Shown: piece after piece, positions 48,638-57,349 of the stretch | How the letters are laid out: every line of letters begins with the position of its first letter | Numbering within the stretch: position 1 is the stretch's first letter | NCBI RefSeq assembly: GCF_900167975.1 | Contig: NZ_FUZU01000001.1 | Location: 2,275,630-2,339,629, forward strand | Direction: 5' to 3' | Source of the DNA: Ohtaekwangia koreensis | Lineage (GTDB): Bacteria > Bacteroidota > Bacteroidia > Cytophagales > Cyclobacteriaceae | Length of the DNA: 64,000 nucleotides | Notes under the pieces: generated by a model | Databases searched by the model: none | What the model saw: the letters and a program-made list of their open reading frames with translations, nothing else | What the model was told of the DNA's origin: nothing | Translations under genes and position numbers: made by a program

Positions 48638-50389
48638 CTATTTAAGTACTATTAATTTCTTCGCTTCTTTGTAGAAGCCGGTCTTCAATTCATAAATATA
48701 GTTCCCGGCAGGCAAACCTGTAAGATCCACTTCTACTTTATGCTCACCCGGAGCATATACACCATCCACCATGGCTTTCATCTTTTTACCATCCTGGTTA
48801 AACAGATTCACATTTACATGGTATGCGCTGTTCACTCTGAAATGTACAGTGGTTCTATCTTTAGCAGGATTCGGGTAGCAATCTTCCAGTGCAAAGCGAT
48901 CTCCTATAAATCCTTCGTTGCCCGTGATAACTTTCTGCGCAAGCGGTATTTGTTCAAATTTAGTATCGTCAGATGTACCGGTGGTCATCAAGCCTTTGCC
49001 CGGATCATTCATATTCTGCGCATCCGGAAATATTTTATTCAGGCTCGCATCATCTACCTGCATCCAGTCACGCATAATGTTCGCGTATACATTTCGGTAA
49101 TCATACTGCATTTCGAGATTATTACCAGAAGCATTTGTTTTTAAAGCTACTCCTACAACACCAGGCTGCGCGCCTTTTCCAAAAATAAACATAGGTCCTG
49201 CCGTGCCATGGTCCGTGCCATAGCTTGCATTCGAGTTTACTCTTCGTGAAAATTCGGAAGTAGTTATAGTCAATACGCGATCTTCCAATCCGCGTGCACG
49301 CAAATCATCCTGAAAAGCTTTCATACTGGAGGAAACATGATACATCAATGCAGCGTGTCCTCCCATCGTAGGATCATACTTTTCAACCTGATCAGCATGC
49401 GTATCGAAGCCACCGATTTTTACCAGGAATACTTTTGTCTTACAACCACCTGCGAGCAACCGTGCTACAAGCTTGAGTTGGTTTCGTAATCCATTGGTAA
49501 GACTTCCTGCAGGAGCGTTGTATGGATACTTATCAGGATATACTATGTTTGTCGCAGAACTGTTATTCAACACTTCTGTAAGACGTTTGGTATAGTCTTC
49601 TGTTTTATCTTCAAGATCCAGTATCCACTTAAGTTCTTTATAGTAAGATGAATCCTTCAGATATTCCGGAGGTATACCACGCGGATCTGTACTCTGATCT
49701 TCAAAAAATCCTTCGAGGTCGTCCAGGTTATCCAATCCTTCTTCGGACAAAGTAAAGGATGTTGGTATATTTCCTTCCTGGTGGAAGATCAACGATACAT
49801 CGCCTCCAATTTCAATCGCGAGCGGATCGACCATTTCATTCTGTGGAAAAGCAGGATTCAAAAATTCTTCCGGATATTTATAGGGTGCATATTCACCTTG
49901 CAGATAACGTCCAAGCCAACCCGATTGTAAATAGTCATCATACGATCCGCCCATGAATGTTATATCACGTCCACGAAAGTGAGAACCATTGTTATTCTTA
50001 TAGGATACACCTTGAACCACCGTCATTCTTCCCTGATCGTACAAGGTCTTCATGCCAAGCATATCCGGATGAAACCCGATTTGATTTTGTTCTACCAGTG
50101 TGCTATCGAGTGGTATATATTTCCGTAAACTGTTTGCTGCCGGTATAGCAATGTTAGGTCTCTTATTATAGTATTCACCATACTGGGCAACGGGTATACA
50201 ACAATTCAATCCATCATTACCACCATGCATCTGCAAGATGATCAAAACGCGATCATTGTTGGTGGCAGCAGCGGCCATACGGGTTAATGTATTCTGTCCC
50301 ATCGCGCGCATCGATATACCCCCGATCGTAAAGGGAATGCTCATCGCTAGCGGGAGCTTCTTTAAAAAATCTCTTCTCGACTTATTCAT
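48638..50389 (-). CDS. DUF1501 protein with Tat signal and T9SS C-terminal sorting domain (583 aa)
   Basis: N-terminus KSRRDFLKKLPLAMSIPFTI is a textbook twin-arginine signal. The DUF1501 (sulfatase-like) core reads LIILQMHGGNDGLNCCIPVA, SGWLGRYLQ, VKIGGFDTHADQV and TSEFSRRVNSNASYGTDHGT. The final about 85 residues are a type A T9SS sorting domain: EDCYPNPAKDRTTVHFRV, NVNLFNQDGKKMKAMVDGVY, VDLTGLPAGNYIYELKTG, KEAKKLIVLK. So the protein appears to fold in the cytoplasm, cross by Tat, and then leave via T9SS to the surface. It is 14 bp downstream of its usual partner, DUF1800. The pair's substrate is unknown. Confidence 0.93.
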   Translation of the reverse strand: MNKSRRDFLKKLPLAMSIPFTIGGISMRAMGQNTLTRMAAAATNNDRVLIILQMHGGNDGLNCCIPVAQYGEYYNKRPNIAIPAANSLRKYIPLDSTLVEQNQIGFHPDMLGMKTLYDQGRMTVVQGVSYKNNNGSHFRGRDITFMGGSYDDYLQSGWLGRYLQGEYAPYKYPEEFLNPAFPQNEMVDPLAIEIGGDVSLIFHQEGNIPTSFTLSEEGLDNLDDLEGFFEDQSTDPRGIPPEYLKDSSYYKELKWILDLEDKTEDYTKRLTEVLNNSSATNIVYPDKYPYNAPAGSLTNGLRNQLKLVARLLAGGCKTKVFLVKIGGFDTHADQVEKYDPTMGGHAALMYHVSSSMKAFQDDLRARGLEDRVLTITTSEFSRRVNSNASYGTDHGTAGPMFIFGKGAQPGVVGVALKTNASGNNLEMQYDYRNVYANIMRDWMQVDDASLNKIFPDAQNMNDPGKGLMTTGTSDDTKFEQIPLAQKVITGNEGFIGDRFALEDCYPNPAKDRTTVHFRVNSAYHVNVNLFNQDGKKMKAMVDGVYAPGEHKVEVDLTGLPAGNYIYELKTGFYKEAKKLIVLK

Positions 50390-50403
50390 AAACAGAGTAG
50401 GGG

Positions 50404-52179
50404 TTAGGCAAGTTGATATTCGGGTGATTGGAGAAGTGCATTGAAGAGGCGGTTGAGCCAGTCGCGTAATTCAGCAAGCTCGGTGCCTTGATTCCAGGTG
50501 GTTGTCCAATAACCTTTTGGATCCATATTTACATCTGTCAGGAATCGGGTTAAAAAATAGTTTAACCTTTTTACCGTGAGACTTGCAGTGAGTGCATCCG
50601 GATTATTGTTAGGATCTTCATATACCAGGAAGTCGTGATGCGGCAACAGATAGGCGATCAATGCTTTTACCAGCTCTTCAGAATCGGAAGCTACCGCTGC
50701 AAAATTCGCTTTAACAAAATCGTAGGTATTTACATTGAAATATAGTGTGCCCTGCGGATCGAGCAGCGTACGAATAAAATCATAGCGTCTCGAAAGTGTA
50801 TTCGTTGTAATCCAGAAGCGATGATATATAGGATACTGATGATATGCTTCATATCCGGCTACATCATACGGATTATAGAAGTTCATTCCCTGTCTTCTGA
50901 TCTGACCGAGTACTTCTCCCGTAGCCATATAGTATTGATCGGCTTGCGTTGGATCGGGTACAGAAACGTTGAAGAATTTTAAAGTACCAATCACCAGATC
51001 TATAGGTGATTTTATCAAACCACCGAAAGCATCGTCCGTTACACCACCTGCAGCATCATAGAAATGCTGGCTTCGTAACAAGTTTTCTATAACGGGTTGA
51101 ATTTTAAAATTGTTAGCAGGCGAAACGAAGAGTGCAGCCATTTGGTCAATAATGGTTTCAGAAGCCATCACTTCAGCATCGGTATGCGGTGCCCACAGGA
51201 AGAACCTGTATATTTTGCGACAGATATTTCTTGCAGTCTCTGGCTGTTCGTAAATTAAATCGATCAGCTTGGTGATCTCATCCAAGGCACTTTCCAAGGT
51301 TGGTACACCTCCCGGCATTAGCAGCGGGTCTGGTGTAATAACATTGCCGGGAAATAATACACTGGTAAACCGATCACTGAATTGTTTAGGTTTACTTGCA
51401 TCATTATCATGAGCAGATGCATTTGTATTACCTCCTTTTACTTTGCCACGCGGTAAATTTGTATCCGGATCGATGTTGCCAAACGTATCATCAAAATCCC
51501 AGCCTGTTAAAATTCGTGCAGCAGTTTGTACATCGGCTTCTCTATATACTCCATAGTCGCCCTCTTCACCAGAGGTAGCAGGAGGATTCGCTTCGAGTCC
51601 ACGTCCTATAGTATATAATTCGAGAAGCTCACGTGCATAGTTTTCATTGAAGCTTCCTTTTACATTCAGCTTCCCATCCAGCAACTCAAGCATCGCGTTA
51701 TCGACACTGGCTTTTACTGTAAGTGTTTTAAAGTTTACATCGGTATCCGCTGTAGTAGCATCGAGTGCAAATTCTCGAAACAGTTGATTCTGGAAATATA
51801 GCGCACGGGTGTTGTCTACTTTTTCAGTGCGCATGGTAAAGTGTGTATGCAGAAACAACACTACTTTTTCGCGGGCGGAATACGCGAGCGAACTGTTCAT
51901 CATCTGGCCAACGAACCAGCGCAGCAAGAATTCTTCGAGGGCCCCTCCCTCGCTGTTTGCTGGTGTTATACCAGATAGCACCCATTCAGAACCTGTTTTA
52001 GGATCAATCGGAAGTACCGGATCAGGAAGCGTTTGACGATAAAGTTGTGTGATAGCCTGGGCTGGAGTAAGGCCGGCAAAGGAATCAATTTGCTGTTTGG
52101 TAGCACCGAAGGTAGCTCTGCGTAATAAATGTGCAGCTCTTTTTTGACCCAGGGTTCCTCCATATTCGGGTAGTGGCAT
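50404..52179 (-). CDS. DUF1800-domain protein (591 aa)
   Basis: Family hallmarks are clear: RAAHLLRRATFGATKQQIDS, FAGLTPAQAITQLYRQ, FLLRWFVGQMMNSS, FLHTHFTMRTEKVDNTRALY, LDGKLNVKGSFNENYARELL, ELYTIGRGLE, AARILTGWDF, VENLLRSQHFYDA. DUF1800 genes are nearly always next to DUF1501 genes, as here, and the pair probably works as one exported system; its chemistry is unknown. No typical signal peptide is seen at this start (PLPEYGGTLGQKRAAH), so export could depend on the Tat-borne DUF1501 partner (inference). First gene of the six-gene operon ending with murB. Confidence 0.93.
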   Translation of the reverse strand: MPLPEYGGTLGQKRAAHLLRRATFGATKQQIDSFAGLTPAQAITQLYRQTLPDPVLPIDPKTGSEWVLSGITPANSEGGALEEFLLRWFVGQMMNSSLAYSAREKVVLFLHTHFTMRTEKVDNTRALYFQNQLFREFALDATTADTDVNFKTLTVKASVDNAMLELLDGKLNVKGSFNENYARELLELYTIGRGLEANPPATSGEEGDYGVYREADVQTAARILTGWDFDDTFGNIDPDTNLPRGKVKGGNTNASAHDNDASKPKQFSDRFTSVLFPGNVITPDPLLMPGGVPTLESALDEITKLIDLIYEQPETARNICRKIYRFFLWAPHTDAEVMASETIIDQMAALFVSPANNFKIQPVIENLLRSQHFYDAAGGVTDDAFGGLIKSPIDLVIGTLKFFNVSVPDPTQADQYYMATGEVLGQIRRQGMNFYNPYDVAGYEAYHQYPIYHRFWITTNTLSRRYDFIRTLLDPQGTLYFNVNTYDFVKANFAAVASDSEELVKALIAYLLPHHDFLVYEDPNNNPDALTASLTVKRLNYFLTRFLTDVNMDPKGYWTTTWNQGTELAELRDWLNRLFNALLQSPEYQLA

Positions 52180-52223
52180 AAAGTTAGGGTAGTTTTGGAG
52201 TCACTATATAGCGATCTATTATA

Positions 52224-52231
52224 CAAATGTA
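52224..52231 (-). promoter_or_regulatory. TAnnTTTG -7 box for the DUF1800-murB operon
   Basis: On the minus strand TACATTTG lies 44 bp before the DUF1800 ATG, with no other candidate in the 240-bp intergenic gap. No clear -33 TTTG at the expected spacing. Confidence 0.45.
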
Positions 52232-52423
52232 TTTAAATGGGTGATAAAGTGCATTAGCTACCGACAACTGTAGGTATTTTACTATGGTTTAGAGTTACCA
52301 TATCACGGGAGCTGTAACTTTTGTCTGGTTTTTATACATTGGAAATATTCCTTCACGACCATATCTTGTTTTTTATTTATAGTTGATTGTTTTTTAATTC
52401 AACATTAATCCACGCTTCCAGCA

Positions 52424-53275
52424 ATGAAAATTATTGAATGTCCACGCGATGCTATGCAGGGCCTTGAACAGTTTATTCCCACCACACAGAAGGTACGCTA
52501 TATTAATCAACTGCTAAAAATAGGATTTGATACCATAGACTTTGGAAGCTTCGTGTCACCAAAAGCGATACCTCAACTGCGCGATACTGCAGAAGTACTG
52601 GAGCAACTCGAGTGGGAAAAGAGTATATCGAAGCTATTGGCGATTGTTGCCAATACGCGAGGCGCAGAAGATGCTTCTCACTTTGATGCAATTACATACC
52701 TGGGCTTTCCGCTTTCCATATCAGAAACTTTTCAGAAACGAAATACAAACAAGTCTATCACGGAAGCACTCAATACTATACATGAAATACAAAATATTTG
52801 TGTGCGGTCGAATAAAAAATTAGTGACCTATATCAGCATGGGGTTTGGCAATCCATATGGTGACCCTTATGATAAAGACGTAGTGGGTGAATTTGTTGGT
52901 ATCCTGCATACATTGGGTTGTGAAATTATTTCATTGGCGGATACGATCGGAGTATCTACCCCGGAAAATATACGGTATCTTTTCACATCCTTATCAACCG
53001 TATACCCTGCACTGGAATTAGGCGTTCATCTCCATTCCACTCCGGTTACTGCACTTGAAAAAATTGAAGCTGCGTACCAAGCTGGATGCAAGCGTTTTGA
53101 TGGCGCTATAAAAGGATACGGAGGCTGTCCGATGGCAAAAGATGATCTCACAGGAAACCTCGCCACCGAAACCGTGTTGTTTTACCTTGAACAAAACAAC
53201 GTTCATACCGGTCTGAATGCGGAAGCCTTCGCGGAAGCGCTTCTGATGGCAGATGAAATATTTCCAAAGCATTGA
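52424..53275 (+). CDS. Hydroxymethylglutaryl-CoA lyase-like aldolase (283 aa)
   Basis: HMGL-like TIM barrel. The metal/active-site start ECPRDAMQGLEQFIPTTQK matches the family's E-x-PRDxxQ. Then come IDFGSFVSPKAIPQL, YISMGFGNPYGDPYD, ISLADTIGVSTPENI, the metal-site HLHST (usually HFHDT), and the catalytic loop FDGAIKGYGGCPMAKDDLTG with its Cys. HMG-CoA lyase splits HMG-CoA into acetoacetate and acetyl-CoA in leucine degradation. Length is slightly short of the usual 295-300. HLHST instead of HFHDT is a modest change. Cytosolic, single gene. Confidence 0.9.
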   Translation: MKIIECPRDAMQGLEQFIPTTQKVRYINQLLKIGFDTIDFGSFVSPKAIPQLRDTAEVLEQLEWEKSISKLLAIVANTRGAEDASHFDAITYLGFPLSISETFQKRNTNKSITEALNTIHEIQNICVRSNKKLVTYISMGFGNPYGDPYDKDVVGEFVGILHTLGCEIISLADTIGVSTPENIRYLFTSLSTVYPALELGVHLHSTPVTALEKIEAAYQAGCKRFDGAIKGYGGCPMAKDDLTGNLATETVLFYLEQNNVHTGLNAEAFAEALLMADEIFPKH

Positions 53276-53313
53276 AAATATTACTTCACAGATAGGGTAC
53301 CATAATAAACGTT

Positions 53314-53321
53314 TACTTTTG
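53314..53321 (+). promoter_or_regulatory. TAnnTTTG -7 box for the TPR gene
   Basis: TACTTTTG lies 15 bp before ATG 53337. The predicted leader is about 11 nt. No TTTG -33 seen at the expected position. Confidence 0.5.
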
Positions 53322-53336
53322 TTTAAACTTAGATAT

Positions 53337-53972
53337 ATGAAGAACTTGATCCTGATTGCTTGTTTGCTTCTTCTCTCCGAAATATCCTTTGCTCAAAGCG
53401 CAAAGGAGTATACGCAGAAAGGCCGAGAGCTATATGAACGTAATGAGTTTATGGAGTCGTTGCTGAATGTTAACAAGGCAATTGATCTTGATCCAAGCTA
53501 TTCAGTAGCATACTATCTGCGCGGTAACATTAAGGACCGGTTTGATGACCGACATGGTGCGATGAAAGACTATAACACCGCCATCGAAAAAAACGCAAAG
53601 TTCGCAGATGCTTTTTTCGCACGTGGTAATGTTAAAATGAAATTGCAGGATTACTATGGTGCCATCGCGGATTTCTCTTCAGCGATTACACTCAATGAAA
53701 ACTATATAGAAGCATACTTCAACCGTGGAAAAGCAAAGCAGTTTTTACAGGCATACGAAGATGCTATAAACGATTGCTCGAAGATCATTCAGATCAATCC
53801 TAAAAATGTTGATGCATACTATATGCGCGGTATACTTCGCATTGATTTTGGTGATGTGAAGAATGGTTGCCTGGACCTGAGCAAGGCTGGTGAGCTTGGC
53901 GATTTGAAAGCATACGAGGTCATCAAAGAGAAATGCAACCAGAGAACGCAGGATAATGATGGAAGCTACTGA
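53337..53972 (+). CDS. Exported TPR-repeat protein (211 aa)
   Basis: ATG 53337 opens the signal peptide (LILIACLLLLSEISFAQ); the longer frame from ATG 53253 overlaps the previous gene and lacks a signal at its start. At least five TPR units follow: AKEYTQKGRELYERNEFMES, SYSVAYYLRGNIKDRFDDRH, AKFADAFFARGNVKMKLQDY, NYIEAYFNRGKAKQFLQAYE, NVDAYYMRGILRIDFGDVKN. TPR superhelices bind partner proteins, so this is a periplasmic adaptor. Own -7 box upstream and a bidirectional terminator downstream shared with dprA. Confidence 0.92.
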   Translation: MKNLILIACLLLLSEISFAQSAKEYTQKGRELYERNEFMESLLNVNKAIDLDPSYSVAYYLRGNIKDRFDDRHGAMKDYNTAIEKNAKFADAFFARGNVKMKLQDYYGAIADFSSAITLNENYIEAYFNRGKAKQFLQAYEDAINDCSKIIQINPKNVDAYYMRGILRIDFGDVKNGCLDLSKAGELGDLKAYEVIKEKCNQRTQDNDGSY

Positions 53973-54000
53973 CCTCCGGTAGTTTTAAATGTATATATCA

Positions 54001-54033
54001 AAAGCTACGACACGAGTGTGTCGTAGCTTTTTT
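54001..54033. terminator. Bidirectional terminator between the TPR gene and dprA
   Basis: The perfect 13-bp stem AAAGCTACGACAC (54001-54013) / GTGTCGTAGCTTT (54018-54030) has loop GAGT. T runs occur on both strands, so it can end both convergent genes. Confidence 0.9.
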
Positions 54034-55142
54034 CATTTCAAAGCGAGTTTATATACTTTCCCCGGAAGGGTAGAGATCGTGTTTTTAAATTCCAGTCCGA
54101 GGAGTATAGATGCAAGCTTGCTCATGGGAAAACCGGAACGCCAGCTAAGTTCATCAATCATCAGCTGGTGATTATTCAGAAGCAATACTTTCAGTACCGC
54201 TTGCTCATCGGGCTCATACGATTCAAGGTTGAACGCTTCTTTTTTCGGTACAAGCTGTTCATGAGCATTCCAACCCATTATATACTCCAGGTCTTTAACA
54301 GAACTGATCAGGTGTGCTTTGTTGGATTTTATCAGGTTGTTGCATCCTTCTGAAAAGCTCTGCCCTATATTTCCAGGAAAGGCGAAAACATCTTTATTAT
54401 AGCTGTTGGCAATCTCTGCGGTAATGAGCGCTCCTCCTTTTTCTGCAGCTTCCACTACAACAAGGGCATCACAAAGTCCTGCTATAATTCGATTTCGTGC
54501 CGGGAAGTTGTGCGCATCGGGTTTTGTGCCGAATGGATTTTCAGTAACAAGTCCTCCATTGGTTAACATTTTTTGCGCGGTATCGGCATGTATAGCCGGG
54601 TACATGACATCTATACCACTGCCCATGATGCCCAGTGTTGGAAGATTTTTTTTCAACGCCTGTTTGTGTGCCAGTATATCAATACCATACGCAAGACCAC
54701 TGATGATAGAGGCCTGGTGTGCTACAAGACTCTCGACTAATTCTTCAACACGGTGCTTACCATAGTCAGTAGATTTTCGTGTACCGACAATGGCTACTGA
54801 CTTTGTATTTTCAAAATCAACATTGCCCTTTACATATAGGAGGGATGGCGCATCACTGACGAGCTTTAACCTATAGGGATAATCTTTATCGGTATAAAAG
54901 ATAAGCCTCGTGTTCTCTTTTTCGGCAATCTTTAATTCCTTCTCGGCATTCTTAAATGGAAGTTCGTTCGATATAGTATCAGCTGTTATTTTACCGATAC
55001 CCGGAATCTTAAGAAGTTTTCCCTTCGGTGTTTTAAATACTTTTTCAGCTGAACCACAATAGCTTACTAATTGTCTGATGGTATAATCCCCGATGCCGGG
55101 AATAAAATGCAAGGCGAGTAACGCCAACCTGTTCTGATCCAT
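54033..55142 (-). CDS. dprA: DNA-processing protein DprA (369 aa)
   Basis: An N-terminal HhH-like region has two PGIG loops (LHFIPGIGDYTIRQL; KIPGIGKITADTI). The Rossmann core is typical: VAIVGTRKSTDYGKHRVEEL, IISGLAYGIDILAHKQALK, TLGIMGSGIDVMYPAIH, NFPARNRIIAGLCDALVVVE, AAEKGGALITAEIANSYNK, VFAFPGNIGQSFSEGCNNLI. A C-terminal winged-helix (DprA_WH) ends the protein. DprA loads RecA on incoming single-stranded DNA in transformation. No com genes are nearby. Terminates at the shared bidirectional hairpin. Confidence 0.96.
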   Translation of the reverse strand: MDQNRLALLALHFIPGIGDYTIRQLVSYCGSAEKVFKTPKGKLLKIPGIGKITADTISNELPFKNAEKELKIAEKENTRLIFYTDKDYPYRLKLVSDAPSLLYVKGNVDFENTKSVAIVGTRKSTDYGKHRVEELVESLVAHQASIISGLAYGIDILAHKQALKKNLPTLGIMGSGIDVMYPAIHADTAQKMLTNGGLVTENPFGTKPDAHNFPARNRIIAGLCDALVVVEAAEKGGALITAEIANSYNKDVFAFPGNIGQSFSEGCNNLIKSNKAHLISSVKDLEYIMGWNAHEQLVPKKEAFNLESYEPDEQAVLKVLLLNNHQLMIDELSWRSGFPMSKLASILLGLEFKNTISTLPGKVYKLALK

Positions 55143-55175
55143 AAATAACTAATACACAACTTTGCTATAAAAATA

Positions 55176-55204
55176 AAAAGCCGATGTGAATATCATCGGC
55201 TTTT
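55176..55204 (-). terminator. Terminator of the capA-merR operon
   Basis: The 11-bp stem AAAAGCCGATG / CATCGGCTTTT has loop TGAATAT. On the minus strand a TATTTTTATAG tract follows. It sits about 20 bp after the merR-type gene stop. Confidence 0.82.
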
Positions 55205-55225
55205 CTAAAATCTATTTTTCTTTTT

Positions 55226-55564
55226 CTAATGAAGATTATCGCGCATCTCGATCAGAAAAGTTCGTACGCGCTTTAACGCATCGAGCATTTCCATTTTATC
55301 TTTCACGGCCTGGGTATCATTGCGCAGCATATCTTTTGCACCTTGAAGTGTAAAGCCTTTCTCTTTTACAAGGTGATAGATTGTTCTTACATTATCAATA
55401 TCCTCTCGTGTAAACTGGCGATTTCCCTTCCGGTTCTTTTTTGGTTTGATAAGATCAAATTCAGATTCCCAGAAACGAATGAGTGAAGGAGCAACGCTGA
55501 ACATTTCTGCTACTTCTCCAATGGAGAAGTAAAGCTTTTCGATTTCCTTTTCTTTATAGGCCAT
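55226..55564 (-). CDS. MerR-family transcriptional regulator (112 aa)
   Basis: ATG 55564 follows the capA-like stop by 1 bp (TAAC-ATG); a start 12 bp further upstream would overlap that gene. The winged helix-turn-helix is YFSIGEVAEMFSVAPSLIRF, WESEFDLIKPKKNRKGNRQF, TREDIDNVRTIYHLVKEKGF, TLQGAKDML, the MerR DNA-binding fold. A short helical end (about 30 residues) stands in place of a large effector domain, as in small MerR-type regulators widely present in Bacteroidota beside peptidase or cell-envelope genes. No metal-binding Cys. Effector unknown. Confidence 0.9.
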   Translation of the reverse strand: MAYKEKEIEKLYFSIGEVAEMFSVAPSLIRFWESEFDLIKPKKNRKGNRQFTREDIDNVRTIYHLVKEKGFTLQGAKDMLRNDTQAVKDKMEMLDALKRVRTFLIEMRDNLH

Positions 55565-55565
55565 G

Positions 55566-56657
55566 TTACTGAGCAATATAAGTAATTAAACCATTATCAT
55601 CAATGCGGACTGGAGACTCCGGAAGATCTTTTTTAGTTAACTCCTGGATCTTTTTTATCACTTGTTTTTGTGAGTCAATTTTCACGCCAGTGCCATACGA
55701 TTGATATGTCGGAGTAATTTCTGCTTTAAAAAGTTTACCGGTTCTGTCGGTATACACTTTAATAATAGGAGCAAGGCCATTAACACCGGAAACGCTAATT
55801 CCCCTATAGGTACAAAAATTACCAAGGCTATAGGCGATGAAACGCTCTTTATATACATCAACCGCGCGGGTCACGTGGGGCCCATGTCCAAAAATTATAT
55901 CCGCTCCGGCATCAATCATTAAATGGGAAAATTTATACACGTCACCACGATTTTCTCCATGAAAAAGTTCATTGGTACGGGGTATATTTTGATACTGAGC
56001 ACCCTCAGCACCACCGTGGAATGAAACGATAACTATATCGACCAGCGAATCAAGCTGCTTTACCAATGCTACCGCTCCGGCATGATCGTTGAAACTCACG
56101 CAATTGGTGTTGGGAGCAAAAGCCACCAATCCATATTTTATACTATCTTTTTCAAAGATCACAGTCTTCTGATTCATCTGCCCTGCATGAAGTATACCTC
56201 CGGCTTCGAGCGTTTTCATACTGCTGCTGCGACCAGCTTCACCAAAATCGCCTGCGTGATTGTTGGCAAGACTCATCATGTCAAATCCGGCACTGATTAA
56301 ATTCTTTATATAGCGCGTTGGTGTTCTGAATACATAACACACTTTAGGATCCTTGCATGTTTTAGGTGTGCCACCTGCATCGAGCAACGTACCCTCCAAA
56401 TTACCGAAGGTTACATCTGCATTGCGTAATACAGGCTCAACGTCTTTCATCAGAAAGGCTCCGTCATTCGGTGGTAATTTATCTTCCGGATAGCTTGTAC
56501 CCATCATAATATCACCAACACCAATAATTGTCAGGGTGTCTTTACGAACAAAGGGAATCGAATCCTGCTGCGAGAGTGTAACGGAATCCTGAACTTGTTG
56601 AGCTATGCTAAGAGTAGAAGCAAGAGATAAAATGGAAAGGAATAAAAGGCGCATCAT
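55566..56657 (-). CDS. CapA-family (poly-gamma-glutamate synthesis type) exported metallophosphatase-fold protein (363 aa)
   Basis: ATG 56657 starts the signal peptide (RLLFLSILSLASTLSIAQ). The CapA (PGA_cap) fold shows the metal-binding blocks: IIGVGDIMMGTSYPEDKLP, FGNLEGTLLDAGGTPKT, MMSLANNHAGDFGEAGRSSS, GLVAFAPNTN, DIVIVSFHGGAEGAQY, DAGADIIFGHGPHVTRAVDV, FIAYSLGNFCTYRG. Motifs DxMxG, NLE, NNH, HxG and GHGPH are intact. In Bacillus CapA belongs to polyglutamate capsule synthesis; no capBC are here, so this is a stand-alone envelope hydrolase-like enzyme. Co-transcribed with the merR gene. Confidence 0.9.
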   Translation of the reverse strand: MMRLLFLSILSLASTLSIAQQVQDSVTLSQQDSIPFVRKDTLTIIGVGDIMMGTSYPEDKLPPNDGAFLMKDVEPVLRNADVTFGNLEGTLLDAGGTPKTCKDPKVCYVFRTPTRYIKNLISAGFDMMSLANNHAGDFGEAGRSSSMKTLEAGGILHAGQMNQKTVIFEKDSIKYGLVAFAPNTNCVSFNDHAGAVALVKQLDSLVDIVIVSFHGGAEGAQYQNIPRTNELFHGENRGDVYKFSHLMIDAGADIIFGHGPHVTRAVDVYKERFIAYSLGNFCTYRGISVSGVNGLAPIIKVYTDRTGKLFKAEITPTYQSYGTGVKIDSQKQVIKKIQELTKKDLPESPVRIDDNGLITYIAQ

Positions 56658-56753
56658 CAACGATTTAAGGTGCAAAGAAAAACAGTTTTAACTACCCCGC
56701 AAAGCATTAATCTTTCTAATCAGATTTTAACCTCTGTTATTTTCCTTCCTTTT

Positions 56754-56761
56754 TATTTTTG
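56754..56761 (+). promoter_or_regulatory. TAnnTTTG -7 box abutting the HPP gene start
   Basis: TATTTTTG ends 3 bp before ATG 56765, so transcription would start at or next to the start codon. The same TATTTTTGC...CACATG pattern occurs before the dCMP deaminase gene. Confidence 0.45.
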
Positions 56762-56764
56762 CAC

Positions 56765-57340
56765 ATGAAAAAAATCAAGCGCAGGATGCGCATGTTAAAG
56801 ATCGTAATGTACAAGGAAACGCTAATCGACTTTAACGAGCACCTGTGGACTTTTATAGGATCGTTTATAGGGATCGGGTTAATTGGATATTTGCAAAGCC
56901 GATCGTTTTCTGACCTCGATAATCTTTTCCTGATCGGGTCATTTGGGGCATCTTCGGTGTTGATATACGGTGTTATACAGTCTCCGCTTGCGCAGCCGAG
57001 AAATCTTATCGGAGGGCATCTCATCTGCGCTTTCGTAGGCGTTACTGTTCGCTACCTGGTTCCGGAAATATGGTTCGCCGCAGCACTCGCAGTTTCATCT
57101 TCCATTGTATTGATGCAGATCACCAGAACATTGCATCCGCCAGGTGGAGCTACAGCATTGATTGCTATTATAGGTTCTGAGAAAATAAAGAGTCTGGGGT
57201 ATATGTATTTGATCAGCCCTGTGTTGAGTGGCGTTGCTATTCTGTTAATTGTTGCGTTGTTCTTTAACAACATAACATCACACAGACGCTATCCTGTTAA
57301 CCGACATTGGTACCAAGTCTGGAAACGGAAATACTTGTAG
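56765..57340 (+). CDS. HPP-family integral membrane protein (191 aa)
   Basis: Start ATG 56765; a TTG 6 bp upstream lies within the -7 box. Four or five TM helices: LWTFIGSFIGIGLIGYL, NLFLIGSFGASSVLIYGVI, NLIGGHLICAFVGVTVRYLV, WFAAALAVSSSIVLMQITR, MYLISPVLSGVAILLIVALF. The family-defining motif THPPGGA appears as RTLHPPGGATALIAIIGS. HPP proteins are inner-membrane and some are nitrite transporters; substrate here is unknown. A basic N-terminus (KKIKRRMRMLKIVMYKE) stays in the cytoplasm. Single gene. Confidence 0.9.
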   Translation: MKKIKRRMRMLKIVMYKETLIDFNEHLWTFIGSFIGIGLIGYLQSRSFSDLDNLFLIGSFGASSVLIYGVIQSPLAQPRNLIGGHLICAFVGVTVRYLVPEIWFAAALAVSSSIVLMQITRTLHPPGGATALIAIIGSEKIKSLGYMYLISPVLSGVAILLIVALFFNNITSHRRYPVNRHWYQVWKRKYL

Positions 57341-57349
57341 GGTGAGTAA

